From contig CBDCEX010000016.1 in NCBI GenBank assembly GCA_965216025.1, positions 248,001 to 312,000 of the forward strand: a stretch of DNA of 64,000 nucleotides, written 5' to 3'. The notes beneath the pieces were generated by a model. It was given only the letters and a program-made list of their open reading frames with translations, made no database searches and had not been told where the DNA came from. This document shows positions 8,583 to 18,216 of the stretch, in pieces (the first letter of the stretch is position 1; every line of letters starts with the position of its first letter). Position numbers and translations under genes: made by a program. Source of the DNA: JADFQT01 sp965216025. GTDB taxonomy: Bacteria > Chloroflexota > Dehalococcoidia > Lucifugimonadales > UBA3495.

Positions 8583-9365
8583 TTGGAATTTGTTCTCTAT
8601 CACAAGAACTGCGAAGATGGTTTTGGGGCCGCTTGGATAGCTTGGAAAGCAATGGGCAATCAAGCTGAATACATCCCGGTGCAATATGGCGAATCTCCCC
8701 CCGAATTACCCGATAGATCTAGAGTAACTATCGTGGATTTTTCATATCCTCGCGACGTTACAATTCAGCTAAAGGAGAGGATGGAAAGCCTGTGGGTCTT
8801 AGACCATCATAAGACCGCGGCTCAGGACCTGGCTGGTTTGGATTTCGCAACTTTTGACATGCAAAAGTGTGGCGCTATGTTAGCGTGGGAATATTGGTTT
8901 TCGGGTGAATCGGCACCGCTGTTGCTCCATTACATACAAGACAAGGATTTATGGTTGTTTCAACTGGACAACAGTCTAGAAGTTTCGGCAGCGTTGCGGT
9001 CTTACTCGAAGGAGTTTGAAGTCTGGAATTCGCTTTCTGTGGATGAGCTAGCCAAGGATGGGATAGCAATCCAACGGGCAATTAACGTCCAGGTATCAAA
9101 GCACGTAGAGATGGCAACGCTCCAGAACGTAGGTGGATACTTGGTTCCGGTTGTCAACGCTACCTGCTACTTGAGTGAGATTGGTGATCAGCTAAATGCC
9201 AATTATCCGGACACCCCATTCGCTGCCTGCTATTTTAGTAGGGCAGACGGTAAACGCCAGTGGAGTTTAAGGTCCAGAGGTAATTTCGATGTCAGCGAAG
9301 TAGCGCAAAGGTTTGGTGGTGGTGGGCATAAAAATGCCGCTGGTTATACCGAAGCGATAGAGTAA
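8583..9365 (+). CDS. DHH/DHHA1-family phosphohydrolase
   Basis: A 260-residue protein with TTG start at 8583, six bases after GAGGGG. Motif I is degenerate, HKNCEDGFGAAW (residues about 7-18). Motif II is VDFSYPR (about 51-57), the DHH signature is LDHHKTA (about 76-82), and the DHHA1 glycine loop FGGGGHKNAAGY is near the C-terminus. These are metal-dependent phosphoesterases acting on short oligonucleotides, nucleotides or cyclic dinucleotides. The lack of DHHA1-flanking RNA-binding or exonuclease extensions fits a NrnA/oligoribonuclease-like or uncharacterised phosphoesterase. It is intact and probably cytoplasmic. Confidence 0.82.
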   Translation: MEFVLYHKNCEDGFGAAWIAWKAMGNQAEYIPVQYGESPPELPDRSRVTIVDFSYPRDVTIQLKERMESLWVLDHHKTAAQDLAGLDFATFDMQKCGAMLAWEYWFSGESAPLLLHYIQDKDLWLFQLDNSLEVSAALRSYSKEFEVWNSLSVDELAKDGIAIQRAINVQVSKHVEMATLQNVGGYLVPVVNATCYLSEIGDQLNANYPDTPFAACYFSRADGKRQWSLRSRGNFDVSEVAQRFGGGGHKNAAGYTEAIE

Positions 9366-9587
9366 CACCCTTAAGTGACGCCGGCTGGTATTGATGAATG
9401 CCTGTGCCGCCGTACCCGGGCTTTTCGACCGTAGCGTTATAGGTCACCCGGTGCGGGTCATATAAATGGCTCTTTGCGGGTCTCCGTGCCGCTCCGGGAT
9501 GCTGGGGATGAGGGCAGCCAATCCACAATCTACGCTACCAGTGCCTGCCCCTTTCCCCCTATTCCTGTAGCAAAAGAAATGGTTTTC

Positions 9588-10214
9588 TAGGGCGAGGGCA
9601 AGATCGTGGTCATGGTGGGTGACGGGATAAACGACGCTCCGGCCCTGGCCCAGGCGGACGTTGGTATCGCCATTGGCACCGGTACTGACGTGGCTATCGA
9701 GTCCTCGGACATCACGCTGATCTCTGGGGAGCTTCGGGGCGTGGTGACTGCCATAACGTTGAGCCGGTCCACCATGCGGAATATCAGAGAGAACCTGGTT
9801 TTCGCCTTTAGCTACAACACAATAGGCATCCCCATCGCAGCGGGCCTGTTGTACCCCTTCTTCGACATCACGCTCAGCCCCATGATCGCCGCGGGGGCTA
9901 TGGCGCTGAGCTCCCTGTCGGTTACCGCCAACGCCAACCGCCTGCGCACCTACCAGCGCCCAGCTTTAGCTGCGGCTGGGGCGCCAGGAAGCGAGAATCA
10001 GACAATCATCGATGTAGAAAGATACGAACCAGAAAGGGAGAAAGATATGGCTACCGTCAAAGATGTTGTATGTGGAATGGACATCGACCCCAACACCGCG
10101 TCCTCTCATACGGAGTACCAAGGGCAGACCTACTACTTCTGCTCCCAGGACTGCCACGCAAAGTTCATGGCCGAGCCGCAGAAGTACGCTTCCAAGATAT
10201 TGTCATTGCTATAG
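9588..10214 (+). pseudogene. Copper-type P-type ATPase C-terminus with YHS domain
   Basis: The frame starts inside a heavy-metal P1B ATPase: VMVGDGINDAPALAQADVGI is the hinge motif, followed by GTDVAIESSDITLI and the last two membrane helices (AFSYNTIGIPIAAGLLYPFF and SPMIAAGAMALSSLSVTANA). After a linker comes a YHS domain (DVVCGMDIDP with YYFCSQDCHAKF), a small metal-binding module often fused to or next to CopA. The N-terminal metal sites, the CPC helix and the phosphorylated Asp are absent. The break is near 9588, directly after unrelated sequence containing CTAG. As it stands it cannot pump copper. Confidence 0.85.
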
Positions 10215-10429
10215 GGTGGTGGAGACAGAGTCCTAGAGGTTTTCGACTTGTCGATACCTTGGTGGGTCGATGCTCCAGCCGTGGTTGGATTCTACGGAAT
10301 TCTGTATTCGGTCTTCGATCGATGACTTTGGAAAATCCCGTTTGTGAAAACTATTGCATTAGCAAAAATTCCCAACCTTGCCGGTACCTGGGAGGGGGAA
10401 GGGAGACACAAGGAGGAAGGCTAGCTTAC

Positions 10430-10618
10430 ATGGTCTTACATTTACGGCGACCCAGAGCGAAACTGGACGTTGTGGTATTTGGCGGGCCACCATTTCACCC
10501 AGGTGACACAGTAAGGGCGCGGGTGGTCCTTCTCCCACGGGAGAACTTTTACGTCCTCCCCAGCCGCTATGAGCCCGGAGCAAATCGGCCGGGCGCTGGA
10601 AGTACGCGAGGGATAAAT
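10430..10618 (+). pseudogene. Arrestin/Spo0M-like N-terminal fragment
   Basis: From ATG 10430, with AGGAGG upstream, about 45 codons read as a plausible beta-sandwich start: LDVVVFGGPPFHPGDTVRAR then VVLLPRENFYV. The PGDTVxxRVxL pattern resembles the first strands of arrestin-like or Spo0M-like proteins. The frame then runs into sequence with no further resemblance and stops at 10618. Resemblance is by eye only. Confidence 0.35.
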
Positions 10619-10683
10619 TGAAACCGCTGCTTTACTCGCTGGTGGCAGCGGGATGATATTACTCCCCTCCTTTTCTGTCTCGA

Positions 10684-11766
10684 TTGGTGAACTCTGCACC
10701 TTTGGTCGCTGCACTAGGAGAGCAAGTGGGTTTGCCCAATGATCCGACATTGTCCCAGATAACCGACCATCCCAAACTGCGGGCCGCCATCGATGCCGGG
10801 CTATCCCTGGAAATGTTAGCCCAGGTGGTCGAAATCCTGGATGAAGACCCGGGCGACGTCTACAACAAGGTGGTCAACCTGTCCCTGGATAGCTGGCTTC
10901 TGCCCCCTGACGCCATCGACCTGCTGGAGGACTGTACCCTGCTCCAGTTGGACGCCATCTTGAACGAACTGGGCAGGCACACCGATATGTCCAGACTGGA
11001 CCCCCTGTTCCAGGGATATTTCAACCGTATCAGGGCAGAGGGCGCTCGGGCCCAGTCCCATCTCACTGAAGCCAATTTGCGGCTGGTGGTGAGCGTGGCC
11101 AAAAAATACCTTGGTCGGGGCATGCCTCTACTGGACATGATTCAAGAGGGAAACATCGGATTAATCCGGGCGGTGGAGAAGTTCAATTACCGCAAGGGGT
11201 TCAAGTTCAGCACCTACGCCCATTGGTGGATCCGTCAGGGTATCAATCGAGCAGTTGCGGATCAGGCCAGAACCATTCGTATACCGGTGCACATGGTAGA
11301 GACCATTAATAAGCTGATGCGACAACACAGACGGTTGCTGCAGGAGTACGGCCGGGAACCTACGCCGGAGGAAATCGGCTTGGCCATGGGGATCGGACCG
11401 GAGAAGGTCGAGGAAATCCTGAAAATCGCCCGGAAGCCAGTGTCCCTGGAAACACCCATTGGTGAAGAAGAGGATTCACATCTGGGAGACTTTATCGAAG
11501 AGCAGAACGCGCCGGAACCCGTCGACGCCGCCTCCTTCCAGTTGCTGAAAGAACAGGTGGAGGAGGTACTGCATACTCTAACCGACCGAGAGAGTCGGGT
11601 GCTGCGGCTACGATTTGGTCTGGAGGATGGACGCGGCCGTACCCTGGCGGAGGTAGGAAGAGAATTCGGGCTCACCCGGGAGCGTATCCGTCAGATCGAT
11701 GCCAAAGCCCTCCGGAAGATGCGACACTCCAGCCGCTCTCGCCAGCTGCGGGATTACCTGGAGTAA
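10684..11766 (+). CDS. RNA polymerase sigma-70 family factor (RpoD/SigA-like)
   Basis: A 360-residue sigma factor. Region 1.2/2 includes ANLRLVVSVAKKYLGRGMP, then LLDMIQEGNIGLIRAVEKFN and FKFSTYAHWWIRQGINRAVA (2.3-2.4). Region 3 is HMVETINKLMRQHRRLLQEY, and region 4 includes TLTDRESRVLRLRFGLEDG and the HTH LAEVGREFGLTRERIRQIDA. The N-terminus (about 110 residues) is unlike classical region 1.1. An upstream stop at 10654-10656 limits the start to TTG 10684 or GTG 10687, and neither has a clear ribosome site. The long helical regions and complete HTH place it with primary or group 2 sigma factors. Its surroundings are pseudogenes, so it may be an accessory sigma factor. Confidence 0.9.
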   Translation: MVNSAPLVAALGEQVGLPNDPTLSQITDHPKLRAAIDAGLSLEMLAQVVEILDEDPGDVYNKVVNLSLDSWLLPPDAIDLLEDCTLLQLDAILNELGRHTDMSRLDPLFQGYFNRIRAEGARAQSHLTEANLRLVVSVAKKYLGRGMPLLDMIQEGNIGLIRAVEKFNYRKGFKFSTYAHWWIRQGINRAVADQARTIRIPVHMVETINKLMRQHRRLLQEYGREPTPEEIGLAMGIGPEKVEEILKIARKPVSLETPIGEEEDSHLGDFIEEQNAPEPVDAASFQLLKEQVEEVLHTLTDRESRVLRLRFGLEDGRGRTLAEVGREFGLTRERIRQIDAKALRKMRHSSRSRQLRDYLE

Positions 11767-11846
11767 CCGCTTCTTCTCTCCGCCCGCAGAATGGTGGCCT
11801 GCTGCTCACCCTCAGCCTCCAGAATCTCAGATTGCCGCGCTTCGTA

Positions 11847-12879
11847 TCACCTGTGCACAGCCGCTGAGGAAGTCCTCTGGGCCAGATACTCCTGCAAGTC
11901 CAACACCTGGATGGTATTGGTAGTGCCGCTGACTCCGGTCAAGAAGCCGTGAACTATGGTTACTACGTCGGTTTCAGACACCAAGCCGCTGTTCAGGGCG
12001 CCCTCAATCACCATCTCCACCAGCTGGGCGATGTCCGGCTCCCGCGGAAGAACCCCAACCGGGTAGACGCCCCAGGCCAACGCCAGCTTTCGCAGCACCG
12101 CTTCATCGTGGGAGAAGGCGATTATATCGGCATCCGGCCGGAAGCGGGACACCTCGAAGGCTGCCCGGCCGGTGCTGGTCAGCACAATGGGCTTGGAATT
12201 CATCTCCTAGACCAGCCTCCCCGCGCTGGCGGCGATGGCTTGAGTCCGGTCTCCCCGGCTGAACTCCTGGTAGTAGGGATAGATTTTCTCGGCTTCCCGA
12301 ATGGTCACGTCGGCTACTCTGACAGCTTCCACCGGATACTGCCCTACCGCGATTTCTTCGGAGAGAAAGATAGAATCGCAGCCGTCCAACACCGCGTTGG
12401 TGATGTCCGATACCTCGGCGCGGGTAGGCGTGGGAGAAACCACCATGGTTAGAAGCATTTGGGTAGCGATACATGAGGACTTGGCCGCCAGTCCGGCCTT
12501 CTTGACTATCTCCTTCTGAACCAAGGGAACCCGTTCCATAGGAATTTCCACACCCAAGTCTCCCCTGGCCACCATAACTGCGTCGACTTCCTGCAAGATG
12601 GAGTCCAGGTTCTCTATTCCCTCGGCCTTCTCCAGCTTGGCCATGATTCGGGCTTCACTGCCGATGTTGTTCATGTCGGCTTTGGCGGATCGCATGTCTT
12701 CCACAGTGCGAACAAAGGAGACCGCTACCCAGTCCACCTCCTGCTCCACACCGAATTGCAGCGCCACCTTGTCAGCGTCGGTGAGGACCGGCATGTCAAT
12801 GCTGACCGCGGGCAGATTCACTCCCTTGTAGGAAGATACGATGCCACCGTTTCGAACCCTGGTCCGTCCCTCGTGCTAC
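11847..12879 (-). pseudogene. pyk: Pyruvate kinase, 5'-truncated with an in-frame amber
   Basis: Reading leftward, SSYKGVNLPAVSIDMPVLTD (B-domain exit), WVAVSFVRTVEDM, MAKLEKAEGIENLDSILQEV, the signature MVARGDLGVEIPMERVPLVQ and a C-terminal domain starting EMNSKPIVLTSTGRAAFEVS are all present. Pyruvate kinase converts PEP and ADP to pyruvate and ATP. Two faults exist: the first 150 or so residues are missing (a stop lies just upstream of the preserved part), and a TAG at 12207-12209 separates GRLV from EMNSKP. The rest is well kept, so the loss looks recent. Confidence 0.85.
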
Positions 12880-13074
12880 AGTCTGATTTAGCTATAAATC
12901 AGCAAATATAGGTTATTTTCATCCCAAGATTTATACCTAAACGCGAATCAGAAAAGCCGGTCAAAGCGTACGTCCCATCCACACAAACCACGGAAACCAC
13001 ATCTGCAAGTTCCCTCAACATCACCTTAGAGTCTGCGTCAAAAGCACCAATGGGCCATGTGGCGGTGTATTCGC

Positions 13075-13165
13075 CGCCCCGGCAAAAGCCGGAGCCCAGA
13101 TATCACCCCCTGGTTGATGGGTAGATGACGCTGGATTCCAGCCTGAGCTGGAATGACGTGCCGGG
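13075..13165. repeat. Palindromic intergenic repeat
   Basis: The segment contains CCCCGGCAAAAGCCGGAGCC and GGATTCCAGCCTGAGCTGGA, the common bacterial intergenic palindrome type (CCGGA...TCCAGC with TGGAATGACG). It lies in the 590-bp gap between the pyruvate kinase remnant and the regulator at 13473. No gene is seen in that gap. Confidence 0.6.
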
Positions 13166-13346
13166 AAATATGCTATGCCCGGACATCTTTGAACACACCC
13201 TCTTAGAGCAAACTCGCCACCATCAATCAGACATCGCTGCATCTGAGAGCGAACACCCCGGAACAGCGTAGATCCCTCCCAGTCTCCCAGTCCCCGAACC
13301 GTCCAGGAATCCTTCCTGCCCCGCCCCTGCAAGCCCAACACAAAAA

Positions 13347-13472
13347 CGTATACCACGTCGATTTTATGTACGAATAAACGACATATACGTATAACTTAAC
13401 ATTCTAGTAACACTTTATAGACACAGCACTCACTTTTAAGGAATAATCTCGAAAGTCCAATCAGAGGTAAAA
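13347..13472 (+). promoter_or_regulatory. AT-rich leader with inverted CGTATA motifs
   Basis: Upstream of the HTH gene the DNA becomes AT-rich and holds ACGTATAC (13347) and ATACGTATAA (13386) in inverted arrangement about 40 bases apart, plus TAATCTCGAAAG near the start. This could be the promoter and operator for autoregulation by the two-HTH protein. No exact -35/-10 pair can be assigned with confidence. Confidence 0.3.
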
Positions 13473-13967
13473 ATGCCGACAACATCCGTAGACCCGGTGG
13501 TAGCAAAAAACCTGAAGGACACGCTCAAAAGGATTGGACGCAGCTCCTACTCCGTCGCCGTCGCCCTGAGGTGCCCACCAAACTGGCTGTACCAGATCAC
13601 CAGCGGCAAGTACGGCATATCCATTGCCGCACTCAGGGAGGTGGCGAATGAGATCGGAGTACCGGTAGGGTCGCTGATTGACCCCCCACCCACGGATGGT
13701 AACGAAACAAAACAAGAGGTACCAATGGGACTACCCATCAAAAAACACACGAAGTTGATGGGACGCATATCGGAACTGAGGCTGCGCCAAGGCAACCTGG
13801 CCGCCTACTTGGAAATGAGCCCAACGTTGCTGAACGCCATCCTACGCGGCCGCCGTCCCACCCCGGAAAACTTCGAGTCCCACATCTCCAAGACCCTGGA
13901 CCGGTTCGAGCGAGCAGAGCATGCAGCCGAGCAAGCCAGGGACAAAGTGATGCAGGAAACAGATTGA
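13473..13967 (+). CDS. Two-HTH (XRE-like) regulator of the replication module
   Basis: A 164-residue protein with two similar helix-turn-helix units. Residues about 12-55 hold VAVALRCPPNWLYQITSGKY then AALREVANEIGVPVG. Residues about 88-135 hold ISELRLRQGNLAAYLEMSPT then LLNAILRGRRPTPENFE. The C-terminus is a charged helix. It is the first gene of a colinear set with primase, helicase and exonuclease, and an AT-rich leader precedes it. That position suggests a repressor or copy-control protein. Start at ATG 13473 follows AGAGGTAAAA. Confidence 0.7.
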   Translation: MPTTSVDPVVAKNLKDTLKRIGRSSYSVAVALRCPPNWLYQITSGKYGISIAALREVANEIGVPVGSLIDPPPTDGNETKQEVPMGLPIKKHTKLMGRISELRLRQGNLAAYLEMSPTLLNAILRGRRPTPENFESHISKTLDRFERAEHAAEQARDKVMQETD

Positions 13968-14142
13968 GTAGGAAAACTCCTCCTGATGCTAAACCCCGAG
14001 GAACTGAAGCGGTGCCTCCACGGACGCTTCAGCGCCAAACGCCGGGCTTGGAGAATGGTCTGACGCGAACACCGCCACCTCCCAGACGGGGGACAGCCCC
14101 CTGTCCGGGAGGGAGGAAAAGACTGACGCGCAGGAGAGGGAC

Positions 14143-15831
14143 ATGAAAACTTCCCAGGAATTTCTGACATCTCTGTGGGGGGATCCAACACCAGGAGTGA
14201 TCCTAATCTGGACCCTGCCCAACAAGGAATCCCAATGGTACACCCGGTTGGATGCAATCAACCAGGATGTGGAGCATCACGCCCATGAGGACGTCTACAC
14301 AGGCGTGGGCATCGCCAACCGGAACCGAGCCCGGTTCACCACCCAGAAGAGACTGACCGAAGAGGAGGTGGGAGGGCTGGCCGGGATGTGGGCTGACATC
14401 GACTGGGCCCACCCAGTGCACCGGAAGCCGAACCTCCCACCCTCGCTGGAGCAGGCAATGGAGACGCTGGAGGGTGCCCAGTTCGAGCCGACACTGCTGG
14501 TAAACAGCGGACACGGACTCCAGTCATGGTGGCTCTTCGAGACTCCCTGGATGTTCCACACCTCCGAGGACCAGGAGCTGGGACGACGCGCCGCCCAGTG
14601 GTGGCACCAGCACATCAATGGCCTCTACACCGCCCGGGGATGGACCACCGACTCGGTGTTCAACCTGGACCGGATCATGCGGCTACCAGGAACCTGGAAC
14701 AACCGGGTCCCAGGAGAGCGCCGGCCCGTCGAGATCATCCGGGAGACGGCACGGCGCTACACGCCCCAAGACTTCCTGGACCTGACACCGGAGGACTTCC
14801 AGACCTCGACCCCGCCACCAGGCAGGACCGGACCCCGGAAGCAAGGGCAGAACCGCCGGGCAGTCAACGGGAACGGCGGGCTGGCGATGGACCCCGAGGC
14901 GGTTCCCCCCCTTCTGAAGCTGGAGGCACTCCAGAAGGCCAACCCCAAGTTCCGCAAAAGCTGGGAACAGGACCGGAAGGACATGGCCGACCAGTCGCCC
15001 TCGGCCTACGACATGTCAATGGCCACCATCGCCCTGGGAGCCGGATGGAGCGACCAGGAGGTGGTCAATCTAATTATCTGCTGGCGCCGGAAGCACGACC
15101 ACGACCTGAAGCTCCGGGAGAACTATTACGGGGTGACCCTCGACAAGGCGAAGGAACCCATCGAGATAGCCCAGGCAGAAGAGCAGTTGACCGAAGCCCT
15201 GGCCCAGCCCCCTGAGGACCAACCCGAGGTCCTGAAAGAGACCCTGGAAACCCTCTTCAGAGTGGACATCATCCGCATCGTCAAGTACGCGGGGGACCCG
15301 CCCGTCTACTACATGTACACCAAGCAGGGAGACATCACCCTGGGAGAGATCAACAAGATCACCTCGCAGATCTCTTTCCGGAACATGGTGGCTACGATCA
15401 CCGGAGTGTGGATATCCGCCGTGTCAAAAAAGGCGTGGGACCAACGGGTGCGAGCCCTTCTGCTGGCCTGCGAGGAGATCGACGTGGGCGACGCCAGCCA
15501 CCCGGCCCAGGAGACCAACGCCTGGCTGGAGGAGTACCTGATGGAGAAACCACCCCGGGAGGATGATGAATGGGAGAAGGCCGCGGAGGCCAAGCAACCC
15601 TTCATCCTCCACGGAAAGGTCCACATCTTCCTGTACGACTTCCGGAAGTGGCTGGAGCTCAACATCGGCGAGCAGGCCAGCTCCCACGCCCTTGGGCGGA
15701 GGCTCAGGCAGTGCCAGGCCCGGACGGAGAAGATCAACGTGAGGGTGGGAAACTCCCGGACCACCCGCACCACCTGGCAACTACCCAAGAGACACCATGC
15801 CGAACGGGCCCCGGAAGGGCCAGCACCATGA
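14143..15831 (+). CDS. RepB/AEP-type primase replication protein
   Basis: A 562-residue protein. The N-terminal half has the archaeo-eukaryotic primase signature: ADIDW with D85/D87 (metal ligands), SGHGLQSWW with H124, and NLDRIMRLPGTWNNR (residues 174-188). This matches the RepB-type primase family of plasmids and phages. The middle (about 285-345, SAYDMSMATIALGAGWSDQE) resembles a PriCT-like helical unit. The C-terminus is unassigned and could be a winged-helix DNA-binding part. It probably primes or starts replication of the integrated element. Start ATG 14143 follows CAGGAGAGGGAC. The gene is intact and GC-rich. Confidence 0.78.
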   Translation: MKTSQEFLTSLWGDPTPGVILIWTLPNKESQWYTRLDAINQDVEHHAHEDVYTGVGIANRNRARFTTQKRLTEEEVGGLAGMWADIDWAHPVHRKPNLPPSLEQAMETLEGAQFEPTLLVNSGHGLQSWWLFETPWMFHTSEDQELGRRAAQWWHQHINGLYTARGWTTDSVFNLDRIMRLPGTWNNRVPGERRPVEIIRETARRYTPQDFLDLTPEDFQTSTPPPGRTGPRKQGQNRRAVNGNGGLAMDPEAVPPLLKLEALQKANPKFRKSWEQDRKDMADQSPSAYDMSMATIALGAGWSDQEVVNLIICWRRKHDHDLKLRENYYGVTLDKAKEPIEIAQAEEQLTEALAQPPEDQPEVLKETLETLFRVDIIRIVKYAGDPPVYYMYTKQGDITLGEINKITSQISFRNMVATITGVWISAVSKKAWDQRVRALLLACEEIDVGDASHPAQETNAWLEEYLMEKPPREDDEWEKAAEAKQPFILHGKVHIFLYDFRKWLELNIGEQASSHALGRRLRQCQARTEKINVRVGNSRTTRTTWQLPKRHHAERAPEGPAP

Positions 15832-16155
15832 GGGAGAGCAATTGAGTGGTCTTAATAAACACGCGAGGGATTGTGGAAAACAAATTTCTATTTTCCTTAA
15901 ACAGGCTACTCAGCTACTCAAATCACAGTTTTGTCAGTCCCTGTTCTAATAATATCGTATTTGTAAGGAGTCTATTTTTAGAACAAAATCTGAGTAACAA
16001 TATCCCCTAAAGGGACTACTCAGACACTACTCAAACTACTCCGAATCAACAAAAGACGAAAGGCGGATGTCGAGATCCTGAAAATGGAAAAAGGATAAGG
16101 GTAATCCCCCCGCACGTTTATAAAGGATCGAAACGATTTTCGAAGGATAGCCGGC
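15832..16155. other. AT-rich spacer with CTACTCA iterons, candidate origin
   Basis: Between GC-rich primase and helicase genes lie about 320 AT-rich bases with four exact copies of CTACTCA (15906, 15914, 16016, 16027) and a near copy CTACTCC (16036). A TGAGTA in inverse orientation (15991) sits beside runs such as TCTATTTTTAGAAC. Short direct repeats plus AT-rich DNA next to an initiator or primase gene are typical of replication origins, so this is a candidate origin or operator. There is no open frame here. Confidence 0.5.
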
Positions 16156-17820
16156 ATGAAAACCCCGGCGTGGAGCAGAGAAAAGACGATGCCATCAGTA
16201 AAAAACACCGAGGCGGAGGCCGCCGAGTACCGGGTGGTAGGGCCGCCGGGATGCGGCAAGACCACCTGGTTGGGAGACCAGGTGCAACAGGCTGTGGAAT
16301 CAGGGATGAGCGTGCTCATATCCTCCCTGACCAAGGCAGCGGCCACGGAGATCGGAGGGAGAAACCTACCCATCAGCTTCGACGCTCTGGGCACCCTGCA
16401 CTCCCACTGCTACCACGCCCTGGGAAGGCCGGAGATCGCCGAGGGACTGGAACATCTCCAGCAGTGGAACGAGGACGCGCGAGAATACCGGCTGAGCCTG
16501 GGCTCCAACGACCAGGGAGAGAAGATTGACGGCGACAACCTGGAGCCCATCCGGGAGACCGCCGGAGACGAGCTGATGGAGATCTACCAAATATGCCGGG
16601 CACGGATGATCGAAACCGAGCGGATGCCCGCCTCGGTGCAGGCCTTCGCCCAGCGGTGGAGCGACTGGAAGGAAGCCAACGGGCTGACGGACTTCACCGG
16701 CCTCATCGAGACCTGCCTGCGGGAGGTCCCAACAGCGCCCAACAGCCCGGACGTGATGTTCGTGGACGAAGCCCAAGACCTGGACCTGCTGGAGATGTCC
16801 CTCATTCGGAAGTGGGGTTCCAGGTCCGAGAGCCTCTACATCGTGGGTGACCCCGATCAGGCCATCTTCACCTAGCGGGGAGCCGACCCCACCGCCTTCA
16901 CTGCATCGCAGATCCCGGGGGAAAACCGATGGGTGCTATCCCAGTCATACCGAGTTCCCATCGCCGTTCACGCCCAGGCCATCCGGTGGATCAGCCAAAT
17001 GGCAGACCGGGAGCCGGTTGACTATCTACCCCGGAACCACGAGGGGGATGTCCGAAGCATGAAGGTCAACTGGAAGGACCCGTCAAACGCGGTCTCCGAC
17101 GCAGAGCATTACCTGGAACGGGGCCTGAGCGTAATGTTTCTCGCGTCCTGCTCCTACATGCTCCAACCACTGATACGCATCCTGCGGGAGACTGGAACAC
17201 CCTTCCACAACCCATATCGAAGGCGCAACGGCGCGTGGAACCCGCTGCAGCGACGCTGGGGACAGACCACCACCGGCGACCGGATACTCGCATTCCTGCA
17301 GATGACCCAGGGCGGACTGTGGACCGCCGAGGACGTGAACCGCTGGACGGAAATGGTGAAGGTCAGGGGAGCGCTGAACGACAAGGGAAGGAAGATCATC
17401 AAGCAGCTGGTGGATGGGGAGGAAGGAATGCTCGAATGGGACGCCATCCACGCCGTATTCACCGAGGAAGCGGTGGAAGCCGGACTGACGGGAGACCTGG
17501 ACTGGTTTGAACATCAGTTGACCTCAGTCAAGAAGACAGCGGCAATATTCCCCCTGGCCATCATCAAAAACCGGGGACCGGAGTGCCTCAACGAGACGCC
17601 CAGAACATTTGTCGGAACAGTTCATAGCGTAAAGGGCGCCGAGGCGGATGTGGTCTACCTCTTCCCCGACATCAGCCGAGCAGGGATGGTGGAATGGCAG
17701 GGCAGCGCGGAACAAAGGGCCTCGGTTTACCGGCTCTTCTACGTCGCCATGACCCGGGCCAAGGACACCCTGGTGCTGGCGGAACCATCAGGCAAGTTCA
17801 ACGTCAACCTGGGCACCTGA
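16156..17820 (+). pseudogene. UvrD/Rep-like superfamily I helicase split by an amber codon
   Basis: Two abutting frames (16156-16875, 16933-17820) are one 554-codon gene. Walker A is VVGPPGCGKTTWL, motif II is DVMFVDEAQDLDLLEMS, motif III is YIVGDPDQAIF, followed directly by TAG (16873-16875) and RGADPTAFTASQI. In relatives that position is usually an aromatic residue within QAIFxxRGAD; a TGG to TAG change explains it. The second part has WVLSQSYRVP (motif IV), FVGTVHSVKGAEADVVYLFP (motif V) and RLFYVAMTRAKDTLVL (motif VI). Such 3'-5' helicases unwind DNA with ATP. Everything except the stop is intact, so the mutation is recent or the codon is suppressed. Confidence 0.82.
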
Positions 17821-17999
17821 GAAAGCCGACAGAGATACCCCCAGGGGCCAGCAGAGATACCCCCAGGGGCCTCCGGGAAGCCCCGTAGGGCGACTCCGGG
17901 GCAGAAAGCGACCACCAACCCTCAAAGGGGGTCCCAAGTGCCCCCAGGGGGCTTAGGAAACGGAAAAGGACAATCCAGGCAAAAAGGGAATCAGGGGCG

Positions 18000-18173
18000 A
18001 TGAACATGGCTGAGTTGGAGACGGGCAACGCCAGAGGGTGGAGATCCAAAAGGATCTCTGAGCGGCCGAAGTCGAGAGGGACTGGAAGAAAACTCACATC
18101 CAGGATCGGCAGGAAGCGTCGGATTAGACAGAAGAACGTGGAGATGGCGCTGAGATACAAGGGACTGCTCTGA
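18000..18173 (+). CDS. 57-residue highly basic protein
   Basis: A short frame from ATG 18000 (preceded by AGGGGCG) to TGA 18171-18173. The product is MNMAELETGNARGWRSKRIS, then an Arg/Lys-rich tail including KRRIRQKNVEMALRYKGLL. It lies in the 400-base gap between helicase and exonuclease, in the same orientation. Its high positive charge suggests nucleic-acid binding. I do not recognise a family. Upstream (17833-17867) a 20-base unit containing AGAGATACCCCCAGGGGCC is repeated in tandem. Confidence 0.45.
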   Translation: MNMAELETGNARGWRSKRISERPKSRGTGRKLTSRIGRKRRIRQKNVEMALRYKGLL

Positions 18174-18216
18174 AGCCAGAGGAGGACATCCCGCGGGCCC
18201 GGAGGAAAAAGGGAAA

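Noticed and set aside
14526..15215. 229-codon frame inside the primase gene
   Set aside because: Arg/Pro/Gly-rich composition typical of an out-of-frame reading of GC-rich coding DNA; the primase frame has clear motifs.
17833..17870. Tandem AGAGATACCCCCAGGGGCC units as a CRISPR array
   Set aside because: Only two adjacent copies with no spacers; no cas genes in the window.
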